A stretch of 64,000 nt of DNA. Origin: Mytilisepta virgata (Eukaryota > Mollusca > Bivalvia > Mytilida > Mytilidae). This document shows, piece after piece, positions 1 to 11,940 of this stretch. A program made the position numbers and the translations under genes. The notes beneath the pieces are model-generated. The model saw nothing but the letters and a program-made list of their open reading frames with translations, did not search any database and was not told the DNA's origin. Numbering within the stretch: position 1 is the first letter of the stretch; every line of letters begins with the position of its first letter. The stretch lies in contig CM051516.1 in NCBI GenBank assembly GCA_028015205.1, positions 36,780,230-36,844,229 of the forward strand, written 5' to 3'.

Positions 1-797
1 GGAGAATTGCCCCCCCCCCCCCCCAAAAAAAAAATAATTTACCCCCTTTTTAGCTTTAATTTTGGACCCCGATTTGGACCAACTTGAAAACTGGGCCCAT
101 AATAAAAAAACTAAGTACATGTTTAGATTCAGCATATCAAAGAACCCAAAGAATTCAATTTTTGTTAAAATCAAACTAAGTTTAATTTTGGACCCTTTGG
201 ACCTTAATGTAGACCAATTTGAAAACGGGACCAAAAATTAAGATCCTAAATGCATGGTTAGATTCGGCATATCAAAGAACCCCAATAGTTAAATTTTCAA
301 TGAAATCAAACAAAGTTCAATTTTGGACCCTTTTGGCCCCTAATTCCTAAACTGTTGGGACCAAAACTCCAAAAATCAATCCCAACCTTCCTTTTGTGGT
401 CATAAACCTTGTGTTTAAATTTCATAGATTTCTATTTACTTATACTAAAGTTATTGTGCAAAAACCAAGAAAAATGCTTATTTTGGCCCTTTTTTAGCCC
501 CTAATTCCTAAACTGTTGGGACCAAAACTCCCAAAAACAATCCCAACCTTTCTTTTGTGGTCATAAACCTTGTGTTAAAATTTCATAGATTTCTATTTAC
601 TTATACTAGAGTTATTGTGCGAAAACCTAGAAAAATGCTTATTGGGCCCTTTTTTGGCCCCTGATTCTTAAACTGTTGGGACCAAAACTCCCAAAATCAA
701 TCCCAACCTTCCTTTTGTGGTCATAAACCTTGTGTTTAAATTTCATAGATTTCTATTAACTTATACTAAAGTTATAGTGCGAAAACCAAATGTCTTC

Positions 798-823
798 GGA
801 CGACGACGCAGAGGACGGACGAC

Positions 824-874
<51 letters not shown>

Positions 875-891
875 AACGACAACGACGACGC
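798..891. repeat. (CGA)n microsatellite
   Basis: Nearly uninterrupted CGA trinucleotide repeat of about 90 bp with a few CAA interruptions. It sits directly after a repeat module ending 'aaaccaaatgtcttcgga'. Confidence 0.95.
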
Positions 892-1474
892 CAAAGTACA
901 TGTTTAGATTCAGCATATCAAAGAACCCAAAGAATTCAATTTTTGTTAAAATCAAACTAAGTTTAATTTTGGACCCTTTGGACCTTAATGTAGACCAATT
1001 TGAAAACGGGACCAAAAATTAAGATCCTAAATGCATGGTTAGATTCGGCATATCAAAGAACCCCAATAGTTAAATTTTCAATGAAATCAAAGAATTCAAT
1101 TTTTGTTAAAATCAAACTAAGTTTAATTTTGGACCCTTTGGACCTTAATGTAGACCAATTTGAAAACGGGACCAAAAATTAAGATCCTAAATGCATGGTT
1201 AGATTCGGCATATCAAAGAACCCCAATAGTTAAATTTTCAATGAAATCAAACAAAGTTTAATTTTGGACCCTTTTGTCCCCTAATTCCTAATTGTGCGAA
1301 AACCAAGAAAAATGCTTATTGGGCCCTTTTTTGGCCCCTGATTCTTAAACTGTTGGGACCAAAACTCCCAAAATCAATCCCAACCTTCCTTTTGTGGTCA
1401 TAAACCTTGTGTTTAAATTTCATAGATTTCTATTAACTTATACTAAAGTTATAGTGCGAAAACCAAATGTCTTC

Positions 1475-1522
1475 GGACGACGACGCAGACGACGACGACA
1501 ACGACGACGACGACGACGACGC
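1475..1522. repeat. (CGA)n microsatellite, shorter second copy
   Basis: Second CGA tract, about half the length of the one at 798, preceded by the same flanking module. The length difference between two otherwise similar copies shows that the tract expands or contracts independently of its module. Confidence 0.95.
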
Positions 1523-1620
1523 CAACGTCATACCAATATACGACCGCAAAAATGGACGATGACGGACGACGGATGCCAAGTGATAAGAATAGCTCACTTG
1601 ACCTGGTGAGCTAAAAAGGG

Positions 1621-2132
1621 GGGTTGCCCTGCATTTTTCTGAGCTATGGCAGGAAATCTCATAATCTCGGGCCGCTTTTTTTCCTTTTCTTGATTTTCAG
1701 GCAAAATGAATGTATCATGACCTTGTTTAATTGTGGCATCAAATTCGTGGAGTTAAAATTTTCCAGCTATATTGTGACGTGAATCATTATAATGTCCAAC
1801 TTTTACTTGACAACCGTAACTGTGTCGTTTCCCTTAAATTATTTTATTGAAATCAACAACTGTAAGACATGCACATTCACTGGAATTGAAATATTGTTCA
1901 GCTGAGCAATTCGATGCACTTATAAGGTCTAAAAGTTTGCATTTCAGATCAGAGTTGCCATGATCTTTGCAATGTCTTTGAACCCACAATAGCTTCAGAA
2001 AATTCATTTCCAATATTTAAAAAATTTGTCTTTCAATCAACACCAAATTTACTATTAAAAAAATTTACTATTAAAAGGCACCTGAAAGAATACTGCACAT
2101 AAAAGACCACATGTTTTATATACTACTTTCAG
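1621..2132. other. Noncoding AT-rich DNA
   Basis: I see no coding region, RNA gene or clear repeat here. It ends at a possible splice acceptor (pyrimidine tract and CAG at 2130-2132) for the weak exon candidate that follows. Confidence 0.6.
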
Positions 2133-2600
2133 GGATACTTCAGGATTTGCATCACTGCACAAATGGGAAATAACTCTACCAAAACCAAAGGCATGAAAAA
2201 GGGAAATATCACTCTAATAAGAAATCATTTTGCATTTCTTAATAAAGCTTTGCCACTTATCAAGGAAAAATTCATAAGAAAGCTATTTAGTTATCTAAAC
2301 ATTAGGAGGGAAAAAATCATTGGATATCAGATATCTATGCAAATAATCAGCATGAATTCATCTGATATTTTTGTACTAACATTTCCCCTAAGTAACCCCC
2401 TGAAAGTAATTATATTTACATTACTCCCCTTTGTGATCCCCAGAGGTAAATGCAGATTCTGTCAGGTATATATAGGTTACAGTTTCACACCTGAGTTGTT
2501 CATTTCATGTAATGATAAACAACAATTAGATGATATATTGATTACAGTATGGGATAAACTTTATCATAACTGGGATGAGGATGGTTCAAGAATACTTCAG
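2133..2600 (+). CDS. Candidate internal exon of an unrecognised protein
   Basis: An open frame runs from a possible acceptor (ttttcag ending at 2132) to a good donor (cttcag|gtaaat, exon end 2600, phase 0). That gives 156 codons without a stop, long for this AT-rich DNA. An ATG at 2163 lies in frame, so it could also be a first coding exon. The C-terminal part has a Pro/Gly turn with two cysteines (PRGKCRFC, near residues 94-101 counted from that ATG), then alternating hydrophobic residues and a charged helix-like segment. I do not recognise the family and could not link it by phase to another exon. It may be a chance open frame. Confidence 0.3.
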
Positions 2601-3289
2601 GTAAATATTCTTACTCAATATTTTTGTTCATTTAATCTAAATCAATTTTATTTCTTTTTGATAACAAATAACTTCAAACTGTGACATAACTGTAGGTATT
2701 TTATTTTGTCTATATTATTATTGGAAAACGGGAATGAAAATTTCTGATATAATTTTTGTATTCAAAAATGGTGTAAAATTCAGGAGCAGTCAGTATGCGA
2801 GTTGTGTGAAAATTTGAGAAGGATAATTCATTACTAGGTGTAATGTTTCAGCAAAAGTTTTAATTTCGCTAATTTCATCTTTTGTTATAGCTGTTATATT
2901 AAGGCATACCCCCTTACCCCAACTGGTAAAAGTTCAACTTTATTATTTTTTTCATCTTATTTGAACAAAGTGTAGACAAAAAAAAATCATAAATTTCTAT
3001 GAATAGCAGGACAAATAAAGAACATACAATGAATGTAGGAGTTTAATCCTGTTGATAAATGGATTTGCATGGACTTTGTGTCATCCATTTGATTGTCCAG
3101 AACAAGTCAGGGTGATATTTTTCTCAGTTACGGGCAAAATTTTCAATGTTCTCAATTTTAAAATAACTTGACGATTTGGAGGTGAGATTTCAAAATTTTA
3201 GGAAAAATTAATACAGATCCTATGTGAAAGGGGTTGACTTGCACTTTGTGAGATATTATGCTGTATAAGATTTTGGTATATTCAGGTTG
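2601..3289. other. Noncoding AT-rich DNA
   Basis: No supported feature. Short open frames here are not bounded by convincing splice sites. Confidence 0.55.
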
Positions 3290-3540
3290 AATAAGTAAAG
3301 TCAAGTATTACCAATGGTATTTCAAAGGAGGGTAAAATTGAAAATAACTGACAAACTCTGGAGAACAATGAAGACAAGACCAAAACAATACAAACATTAC
3401 ACTTAAAAATAAAAAACATGTGAACAACATGGACCCCACCAAAAAACTGGGGGTATTCAGGTGCTCCGGAAGAGAAAGCAGTCTCTGCTTGATGCAGGAA
3501 AACCGCCATGCTGCCCATGTCAAATCCGATATCAGGAAGG
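3290..3540 (+). repeat. Dispersed repeat, copy 1
   Basis: Shares many blocks in the same order and orientation with 26291-26512, including 'ctctggagaacaa', 'gacaagaccaaaa', 'aacaacatggaccccacc' and 'caggtgctcc'. The two copies differ by substitutions and small indels, so this is an old interspersed family rather than a recent duplication. No coding capacity is preserved. I believe similar sequences are common in mussel genomes, but this could not be checked here. Confidence 0.75.
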
Positions 3541-3571
3541 GACATCAGTGGAACAGGTCCATTTTCATTTT

Positions 3572-3711
3572 GGGAAATGGTTTTTTAATACCTGTCAACC
3601 AAGTCATGATGACATCCATAAAACTTTAATAAGGATGACTTGGGAAATGGTTTTTTCATACCTGACAACCAAGTCATGATGACGTCCATAAAACTTTAAT
3701 AAGGATGACTG
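3572..3711. repeat. Two-copy 70-bp tandem repeat
   Basis: Two adjacent 70-bp units begin with 'gggaaatggtttttt' at 3572 and 3642. They differ at only a few positions (for example aatacctgt versus catacctga, and gacatcc versus gacgtcc), which indicates a fairly recent local duplication. Confidence 0.9.
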
Positions 3712-5347
3712 CAACTTAGGAGCAACATACTCCTGTTTGAGCAACTTTTCTTTCAGAAGCCAGGCTCTGTCCAGGAAGTCAATGTATATGTCAGTAAATG
3801 ATCAAAGGATGACCCGATCAACAAGATGTTGACATCATATAAACATTTCTAATAAATATTTCTGTTTACATATAAAACTGTACACCCATTAGACCACATC
3901 ATACAATATCTACATTTTCTCTTTCAAAACTGATGTCCCATGAAGATTTTTATTGCCTAACTTTTAACAGTAAAGTGACAGTGGGTTTAATGATGATACA
4001 TTTCATTATCTTTTCTCACACTGAGATATGTGTACATATAACCCCCTGAAACAGTGTTAAAAGTAGTATAACTGTGAGAATATATTTGACTTTGTTAACA
4101 ATTTTCTTGTGCCCATGAGGGTATATTTTCATTATTATTGGTAGTTTTGATCAAGGTCAACTGACAACATCGCTGCGACAATACTAAACTCCTTATTTCC
4201 CCGACTATTTCTTGTTGGCTTTCTGATTTATGCCACTTATGTGGCTATATTTAACTGTTATAAATGCTTAATGGTGGAGGTTTCCAGCATACCTGGAGAA
4301 AACTACAGGGATTTGGTAGGTAAACTGGAATTTTTTCTCATTTAAGTTCAGAGTGAAATAAGGTTACCAAGGCACCCTCCAGTATTTTAAATATGAAAAT
4401 TAAATTTAGGGTGAATATAAATATAATACTCAAATTACATAAAGAGCAAGTGAAACACTATCATTACTGCTCTTCATTTATTCAAGACAACACTAATGTG
4501 TAAGATTAATATTGGCCTAAGGTAAATGGAAGTTTTAAGCAACAAACTTCTGTTAATCATTGTGGAAACCCAGAAATATTGAGTACCGATACCGTGGGAT
4601 TTCAATGACACACTTATTTTTATACAATGCCTACTTTGATTCTTTATTTTCATCTATCCTAAAAAAAAAAATATGAAACAAGTTTCCATCATTAACAATA
4701 AAGTACATAACACTATTTATAAATTTGCCTTCCCCATCTGTACCTGGAAATCAATTACAGGTAACTTGGTACAGTTTGTATGGCACTCAATAAACATCAA
4801 TCAGCCACTTCAATATCCTCATTCCAAGGATGAAAAATCATCTAAAATTTATTTTTGACTGAATAATTTTACAAGGTAAACATTCTTTTGAGCATTAATT
4901 ATAAATAGGAATTATAGTTTACTGAGATCGAGGGAGTAATTAATGAACTATCAAAGTATAAAATATTATATATAAAAGTTAGCTTAAAAGTATAGGCGAG
5001 GATCCAAAGGGTGATCTAAAAGTTTGGTATATAATTTAATGAAAAAATCTCTTTGTGTCAAATAGTGCTCACCCACCCTGAACTCTCAATTCATCTTTAT
5101 ATTTATACATCAAATACTCTAGTATAAAATAGATAAGGATGACATCTTGTTTACATATTGACACAAAATCTGTTACAGGGACTAAGTACCGGTATGAACT
5201 ACATTTGTACTCCTTTTAATGTTCAAGCACATCTTACTACAAGACATTCTACAAACATATGATAAAATGAAAGATAGAATGAAGTTAATGTACATGAAAA
5301 AATAACCCACATGAAGCTGTAACACAATAACAATACATTAATTGCTG
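3712..5347. other. Noncoding AT-rich DNA
   Basis: No supported gene or repeat. One short frame that ends at 4858 follows an acceptor-like CAG at 4760 but has no partner exon in a compatible phase. Confidence 0.5.
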
Positions 5348-6840
5348 TTCTTCATCTAACAAGTCATTGTAAGGTCTTCCATCTAACAAGTCATTGTAAG
5401 GTCTTCCATCTAACAAGTCATTGTAAGGTCTTCCATCTAACAAGTCATTGTAAGGTCTTCCATCTAACAAGTCATTGTAAGGTCTTCCATCTAACAAGTC
5501 ATTGCAAGGGCTTCCATCTAACAAGTCATTGTAAGGTCTTCCATCTAACAAGTCATTGTAAGGTCTTCCATCTAACAAGTCATTGTAAGGTCTTCCATCT
5601 AACAAGTCATTGCAAGGGCTTCCATCTAACAAGTCATTGTAAGGTCTTCCATCTAACAAGTCATTGTAAGGTCTTCCATCTAACAAGTCATTGCAAGGGC
5701 TTCCATCTAACAAGTCATTGTAAGGTCTTCCATCTAACAAGTCATTGTAAGGTCTTCCATCTAACAAGTCATTGCAAGGGCTTCCATCTAACAAGTCATT
5801 GTAAGGGCTTATATCTAACAAGTCATTGTAAGGGCTTCCATCTAAGCAAGTCATTGTAAGGTCTTCCATCTAACAAGTCATTGTAAGGGCTTCCATCTAA
5901 CAGGTCATTGTAAGGTCTTCCATCTAACATTCATTGCAAGGGCTTCCATCTAACAAGTCATTGTAAGGTCTTCCATCTAACAAGTCATTGTAAGGTCTTC
6001 CATCTAACAAGTCATTGTAAGGTCTTCCATCTAACAAGTCATTGTAAGGTCTTCCATCTAACAAGTCATTGTAAGGTCTTCCATCTAACAAGTCATTGCA
6101 AGGGCTTCCATCTAACAAGTTATTGTAAGGTCTTCCATCTAACAAGTCATTGCAAGGTCTTCCATCTAACAAGTCATTGTAAGGTCTTCCATCTAACAAG
6201 TCATTGCAAGGGCTTCCATCTAACAAGTCATTGTAAGGTCTTCCATCTAACAAGTCATTGCAAGGGCTTCCATCTAACAAGTCATTGTAAGGTCTTCCAT
6301 CTAACAAGTCATTGTAAGGGCTTATATCTAACAAGTCATTGTAAGGGCTTCCATCTAAGCAAGTCATTGTAAGGTCTTCCATCTAACAAGTCATTGTAAG
6401 GGCTTATATCTAACAAGTCATTGTAAGGGCTTCCATCTAAGCAAGTCATTGTAAGGTCTTCCATCTAACAAGTCATTGTAAGGGCTTCCATCTAACAGGT
6501 CATTGTAAGGTCTTCCATCTAACAAGTCATTGTAATGGCTTCCATCTAACAGGTCATTGTAAGGTCTTCCATCTAACAAGTCATTGTAAGGTCTTCCATC
6601 TAACAAGTCATTGTAAGGTCTTCCATCTAACAAGTCATTGTAAGGTCTTCCATCTAACAAGTCATTGCAAGGTCTTCCATCTAACAAGTCATTGTAAGGT
6701 CTTCCATCTAACAAGTCATTGTAAGGTCTTCCATCTAACAAGTCATTGTAAGGTCTTCCATCTAACAGGTCATTGTAAGGTCTTCCATCTAACAAGTCAT
6801 TGTAAGGTCTTCCATCTAACAAGTCATTGTAAGGTCTTCA
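5348..6840 (-). repeat. 27-bp minisatellite, about 55 units, with higher-order structure
   Basis: The array repeats a 27-bp unit (plus-strand core 'aacaagtcattgtaaggtct'). Unit variants differ mainly at 'gtaaggtctt' versus 'gcaagggctt'. Because 27 is a multiple of three, the minus strand stays open over long runs and translates to a nine-residue period, DGRPYNDLL or DGSPCNDLL. The open frame is broken by one-base insertions where 'ctaacaag' becomes 'ctaagcaag' (about 5845, 6359, 6441) and by a one-base deletion near 5929. A three-unit block containing 'cttatatcta' followed by the insertion variant recurs at about 5807, 6318 and 6400, which is a higher-order repeat. No splice sites, promoter or flanking coding sequence suggest that it is translated. 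Confidence 0.95.
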
Positions 6841-7512
6841 ACAATGAGTTTAAACCTTATACATGAGTCTTTCATACAGATTAAGACGGTTTCTAATGTG
6901 AAGCTGTATGATACTACTTGTCATCTAGAAATCATGGTTACTTATAATATCATATACATGTATAACCATTAAAATTACAAACTGCATCCACAATTTACTT
7001 AGGTCCACCACTAATATCTGGTTTTGTTGTATAATGCTTTCATATAAGGTTTTCTCTTCATATACACCTCAAGTAAAAGTCTGAAAATTAAATGAAACTT
7101 ACCTTGGTTAAGTTGAAGTTTGATTGGGATTCTATGAGTCATAGACTCATTGGTGTGCTTAAATGCCTCCTGCCCTCCCTGCATTAATTTCTACATTTTT
7201 GTCAAGCTTTGTAGAAGCTGTTTATTTCGTCATCTTTAGGGTGACCAAATAAAAATTTTTGATTGCTATGAAGACTGACGGTTGTACTTTCGCAACACAA
7301 TTTTATTTAAGAATGGAAGTGAGATGACGTAATAGAATTCCATTGCTTTTGCTGATGAATTTTTTTTTTCTGGTGCATTTGATTTCAGGTATATTGAATC
7401 CTTCTTTTAGCCACACTTTTGCAACATAAATATTGTTTTTGACCCAATGTTTCTTTTCAGTGAGGTATACCCCAGATTTTTCCATTTTTTTATATTCATT
7501 ATACTATTACAG
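6841..7512. other. Noncoding AT-rich DNA
   Basis: No supported feature. It ends at a possible acceptor (ctattacag at 7504-7512). Confidence 0.5.
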
Positions 7513-7730
7513 ACCATTAATTAACTTTAGTCAGTGTATAATCATCTGTTACAACACAGAACATACATTTTACCTGAAGAGAAACAAATCGTTACTGCTG
7601 AAGATGATTTGGCAGAGATACCAGATGTTAATATGCCATGAACGATTTGTGTCAAAACAAAACATATTAACAGATTACAAAACAGTCTGTTGGAATCTTG
7701 ATGTCTCTCCAGAGTACTCCACAAATCCAT
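7513..7730 (+). CDS. Candidate internal exon of an unrecognised protein
   Basis: A 218-bp open frame is bounded by a plausible acceptor (attacag, ending 7512) and donor (ccat|gtaaat, after 7730). It would enter with one base completing a codon and leave in phase 1. The 72-residue product is rich in aromatic and Leu residues and contains five cysteines (for example 'TVCWNLDVSPEYSTNP' near the end). It matches no family I recognise. Its entry phase does not match the exit phase of the candidate exon at 2133-2600, so they cannot be directly adjacent. A chance frame is quite possible. Confidence 0.25.
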
Positions 7731-8194
7731 GTAAATATCAAATACATAAACACTGGAATTATAGAGGTGTAAATATAGTAGATAGTTCATCTACCTGCAG
7801 CTGAGTGCATGTTGTTTTTTATATAATATTTGCTGATACACAGCTGACTCCTGTTAATCAAAATTACTGATAAATCAAAGTAATCTGGTACTTAGTACTG
7901 AATCTACTCCTGATACCTCAACATACCCTTTATATCAAAGTATATTTTTTCAGTCCTTTCAACTTACAGATTAAAAGTCAACTATTTATATTTGCATCTT
8001 GTCTCATTGATAACATTAATCATTTATCTCCTTTAACCAAGTTAGCAAAGGGAGATAACTGAAATTGTCTCCCTTTGGTCCGCATGGCTAAAGGGAGGCT
8101 ATTTTATTATCTCTCGTTGGTAACTTGATATGGGGAGTTAATGACTAATGTTTCTCATTAAGTGCAAGTTTTTTTTCCACACTTAGTGGTAAGT
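7731..8194. other. Noncoding DNA
   Basis: Nothing supportable beyond a short stretch around 8043-8110 in which 'gggagata' and 'tctccc' blocks recur in opposite orientations. Confidence 0.5.
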
Positions 8195-8545
8195 CTTCCA
8201 GGGAAGACAATGTGTCACCTGCGTACATCTCCATACTGATTCTCTGTGCCAAATATCAGGAAGCTAACGTGTGATTCCTGAGAAAAATGTGACAGAAATA
8301 TTTTTATCTCAAAAATATTCCAAGTTCCATCAAACAGGAAGTGGACATGCAACAGATTTAAAACTGCCTTAAACCGATACAGCTTTCCATACTGATGCTC
8401 TTTGCCAAATATCAGGAGGCTGGCTAGTGTGGTTCCTGAGAAACATGTGACAGAATTTATTTTGTGACACCAACGCCGACAACAAAGCCTACAACGATGG
8501 ATAGTGATCCCTATATGTCGCCTCTGCATAACGCAGGGGACACAA
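8195..8545 (+). repeat. Modular repeat, two internal modules
   Basis: Two related modules about 157 bp apart start 'tccatactgat' (8230 and 8387) and share 'gccaaatatcagga', 'tcctgagaaa' and 'atgtgacagaa'. The 3' end carries 'ggatagtgatccctat' and 'gtcg', which resembles the ending of the repeat at 9950-10605. The open frame on the minus strand is a by-product. Confidence 0.65.
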
Positions 8546-9949
8546 TAGAGTACATCATTCATGTAAATCAATCTCACATTATTCTTTAGTACCAGTAACA
8601 AAGATTTGCTATAATAAATGCATGCAAAAATACCTGAATTTACAGTATCATTTAAGAGTACATTTATTTATATTATGATGCCATAAAATGATCCAGATAT
8701 TATGTATCTTTGCACAAGGTGAAATTCTTGAGATAGCCCCTTCTAAATTACTAAGACCTATTATTCCCACTTTTCAAAATATCATAATATAAATCCACTA
8801 TATATACCCCTTTCAGACTAACACCCTCAGGGGTATATCTAATACATAAATCTAAATTATTTTTCTCTCTAAATATCATTCTCTGCCTTCGGGTTGAAAA
8901 AGTAAAAGCATCCATCCCTCCTTAAATAGAAGGAAGGATTTTTTCATAAGAAAACATGCAAAATTCTTTATGGTAGCATCCCCTCATTGAATTCCAGGAC
9001 ACATGCCTGAAAAATGATTTATTTTGACCTATGTGTGTTAGATTTGTTTTATCTATTTTGTAATTGTGTTATGGCCTTGATTTTTACTTTCTTCAGAAGA
9101 GGAAATTTAATTAACTGTCATTAAGTCACCACACACAGGACAACATTGTCTTATTCAGAACATAAACACATTAGAGATAATTATTTGACTGTTCTGTCAT
9201 CTAAAGATGTTATTTATTTATCACTGTTCACATCTGTTTGTTATTATGACATGTCTTTTGTACAATTATTTCATTAACTTCTGTGAGAACCTTGCTTTTG
9301 TGATATCCTAAGTTTACATGCACTTAAATGATTTACCCAAAACAGGATGATGAAACACAGAAATGTGTTACACTAGCCAAACGTCATATCGTTTGTACAT
9401 ATTTGTTTTCAATATTGAATTGTTGTAATTCTGATTCTAGCTGACGTTTATCATGTATGTCAAACACATAATATTTACATGTTGTAGCTTAGATCTGCAT
9501 TGAAATTCACAAGAAGTCGTAAGACAAAAATGTTACTATAGCTCTATAATATTTCAGATTAACAATTGTAAGATGTTTCATTTATATTGCTGCAGGACCT
9601 TAAACAAGAATATATGCGTCCAAACAAACACCTAAATCATGATCAGTCAACTTTGACATTGAGGTCACACCATTCCGTTTACCTAAATTTTGACTAGATC
9701 CTATCTTAAGATACCTAGTGACAAGTTTTCATGTTGATATAACATCTTAACTTCCCATTAAACTACCTTCAATCTATACTTTAACTTAAATGCTCCGCTG
9801 CTAATTTGAATGCGGCACATAAAAAAGACTACCCATGACAGACAAGAATGGACACACAAAAATGTCTCGCCTGTCATGTATTTCTAATTAAAGTAAATGC
9901 TATCAGACATATTGCATACAGTATTTGAAAAACAGGCTAAAACACAAAA
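8546..9949. other. Noncoding AT-rich DNA
   Basis: No supported gene, RNA or repeat. Confidence 0.55.
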
Positions 9950-10605
9950 ACCATGAAAATGAGGTCAAGGTCAGATGACACCTGCCAGTTGGACTTGTAC
10001 ACCTTACATTCCTTCCATACACCAAATATAGTAGACCTAATGCATACATTATTCGAAAAACAGGCCAAAACACAAAAACTTAACTATAACCACTGAACCA
10101 TGAAAATGAGGTCAAGGTCAGATGACACCTGCCAGTTGGACATGTAGACCTTACAATCCTTCCATACACCAAATATACTAGACCTATTGCTTATAGTATC
10201 TGAGATATGGACTTGATGACCAAAACTTAACCTTGTTCACTGATCCTTGAAATGGGGTCAACATCAATTGAAAACTGTCTGACAGGGATGAGGACCTTGT
10301 AAGGTACGCACATACCAAATATAGATATCCTATTACTCATAATAAGAGAGAAATTAACATTACAAAAAATCTTAACTTTTTTTTCAAGTAGTCACTGAAC
10401 CATGAAAATGAGGTCAAGGACAATGTACATATGACAGACGGAAACTTCATAACATAAGGCATCTATATACAAAGTATAAAGCATCCAGGTCTTCCAACTT
10501 CTAAAATATAAAGCTTTTAAGAAGTTAGTTAACGCCGCCGCCGGATCACTATCCCTATGTCGAGCTTTCTGTGACTTAAGTCACAGGCTTGACAAAATAT
10601 GAACA
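9950..10605 (+). repeat. Modular repeat with four modules and a palindromic tail
   Basis: The phrase 'ccatgaaaatgaggtcaagg' opens modules near 9952, 10098 and 10400, with a degenerate one near 10240 ('ccttgaaatggggtcaa'). Modules are roughly 140-160 bp long and share 'cacctgccagttgga' and 'ccatacaccaaatata'. The tail contains 'cgccgccgccggatcact', then a perfect 18-bp palindrome (10569-10586). The organisation of tandem core, fixed tail and hairpin matches pearl-type elements of bivalves. Confidence 0.7.
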
Positions 10606-11379
10606 AACAAATCAAGCTGAGCGTATGCAACTAAGACTTGTAATCAATTAGCTGCATCGATATGTAATCTATTTTCATATCATGTATAATTTATTATATT
10701 ATCTGACATATGTTACTTGTGGTTACAGAACAATATGTGTCACGTCTAAACCACAACTATGTCTATTTTCATCATTATCTGGGACTCTTTTATAAATAAA
10801 CAGTAAGTTTAGTAGCACTTTTACAGTTAGAAACAACTAAAGTCAGTGTCTTGTTACAGGTGTGGGGTGTGAGCTTTAGGCTTATTGCTGAAAACTTTAC
10901 TATGATCTCAAGCTAAGAACAGCAACAGAAGTGCATTGGTTAGTTTCATATGTTCGTTATTCTCAAATCCATTTTTTAACCCTATAATGAAATTATTTGT
11001 AATTAATATAGGTAATCATTTAAATGGTACATGTATATCACAACAATTCATCCAACACCTAAAGAATCGATGAAATGCCCCTCAACCATTTTTTTAAAGA
11101 TTCAAGTCTGGTTACTTCAAAATCATAATTTAAACCAAAAATAACACAACGAACCGAGTTTCCCTGCCACACTGTTTAGAGCTGCCCACACAACCCCTTG
11201 TTAACAACATATCAAGAAACCATGTAAAAACAGTCAGAAACCAATTAAAGGTTAATTATGTTTTTTGGTTATGAAATTTTGTGCATCTCTGTAAAAATTG
11301 TTTTTATTTTTTTATTATAAAATACATGTATATGAAAAATTTCTAAATTCAACAACTCAATTTCCATAATATCTAAATG
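10606..11379. other. Noncoding AT-rich DNA
   Basis: No supported feature. Confidence 0.55.
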
Positions 11380-11940
11380 AACAAGAGGCTCAAGAGAATT
11401 GAGCCTGTATAGCTCACCTGACAGTCCCACAATCAATCCATTTTATTTCAAGTGAAAATTGTAATGGACCTTCCACAGATGTTTCATACCAAGTATCAGT
11501 TAATTTGGCTATATGGTTTCAGAGCAGGAGATTTTTGAAATTTTGACCAATCAAAAATAAGAATTCATCATAGCTGCCATATTAGCTTTCCGACTGGGAT
11601 GGAATATATAATCTTTATAAAGGTCCTTCCACAGGTGCTTCATACCAAGTAAAAGCTCATTTGGCTTTGCCGTTTCAGTAAATTTTATTTCAATCAGAAA
11701 TAAGAATTCACATTGGAGGCCATATAAATTCTTTGACCAAAACAAAATATGCAAAATGTATAAAGGTACTTCCATAGATGCTTCACACCAAGTTTCATTT
11801 CATTTGGCCTAGGAGTTTCAGAGGAGAAGATCTAAATGTAAAAGTTTACGGACGGGCGGACGGGTGGATGGACGGACAGAAGACGGACGCCAAGTGATGA
11901 TAAAAGCTCACATGGCCCTTTGGGCCAGGTAAGCTAAAAA
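11380..11940 (+). mobile_element. Pearl-like nonautonomous element
   Basis: The 5' end has a hairpin (ggctcaagagaattgagcc) followed by 'agctcacctg'. The core has three modules, each with 'cttccacagatg' and 'ttcataccaag' (about 11470, 11625 and 11767). Then comes a GGAC/GGGC tract with 'ggacggacaga', then 'cgccaagtgatga', a hairpin TGGCCC-TTT-GGGCCA (11913-11927) and 'aggtaagctaaaaa'. The 5' 'tagctcacctg' and 3' 'aggtaagcta' are near inverse complements. A hairpin shortly before CTAA resembles Helitron-type 3' termini, but no transposase is present and this link is inference. Boundaries are approximate. Confidence 0.75.

Larger units (their letters stand above)
1..1620 (+). mobile_element. Compound modular repeat with (CGA)n cores and pearl-like 3' end
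   Basis: The stretch is built from a few modules repeated in the same orientation. A module containing the phrase 'cagcatatcaaagaacc' occurs near 116-311 and again at 897-1089, with a further tandem partial copy at about 1091-1250. A second module beginning 'gaccaaaactcc' and running through 'tcataaaccttgtgtt' occurs near 359, 500, 680 and 1358. Each long version runs into a (CGA)n tract. The 3' end (1550-1617) carries GACGGACG repeats, 'gccaagtgat' and 'ggtgagctaaaaa', the same ending as the element at 11380-11940. Apparent reading frames here are poly-Arg/Thr translations of the microsatellite. The left boundary lies outside the window. I read it as a nonautonomous element or satellite-like repeat of bivalve type. 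Confidence 0.7.

Noticed and set aside
717..1609. Arg-, Thr- or Val-rich proteins
   Set aside because: Pure translations of the (CGA)n tracts and repeat modules, with no independent coding signal.
4673..4858. Possible terminal exon after an acceptor-like CAG at 4760
   Set aside because: Short, no compatible donor partner in phase, and no recognisable protein similarity.
5285..6822. Three long minus-strand open frames of a DGRPYNDLL repeat protein
   Set aside because: They exist because a 27-bp unit keeps its frame. One-base indels break them, and no promoter, splice sites or unique coding flank is visible.
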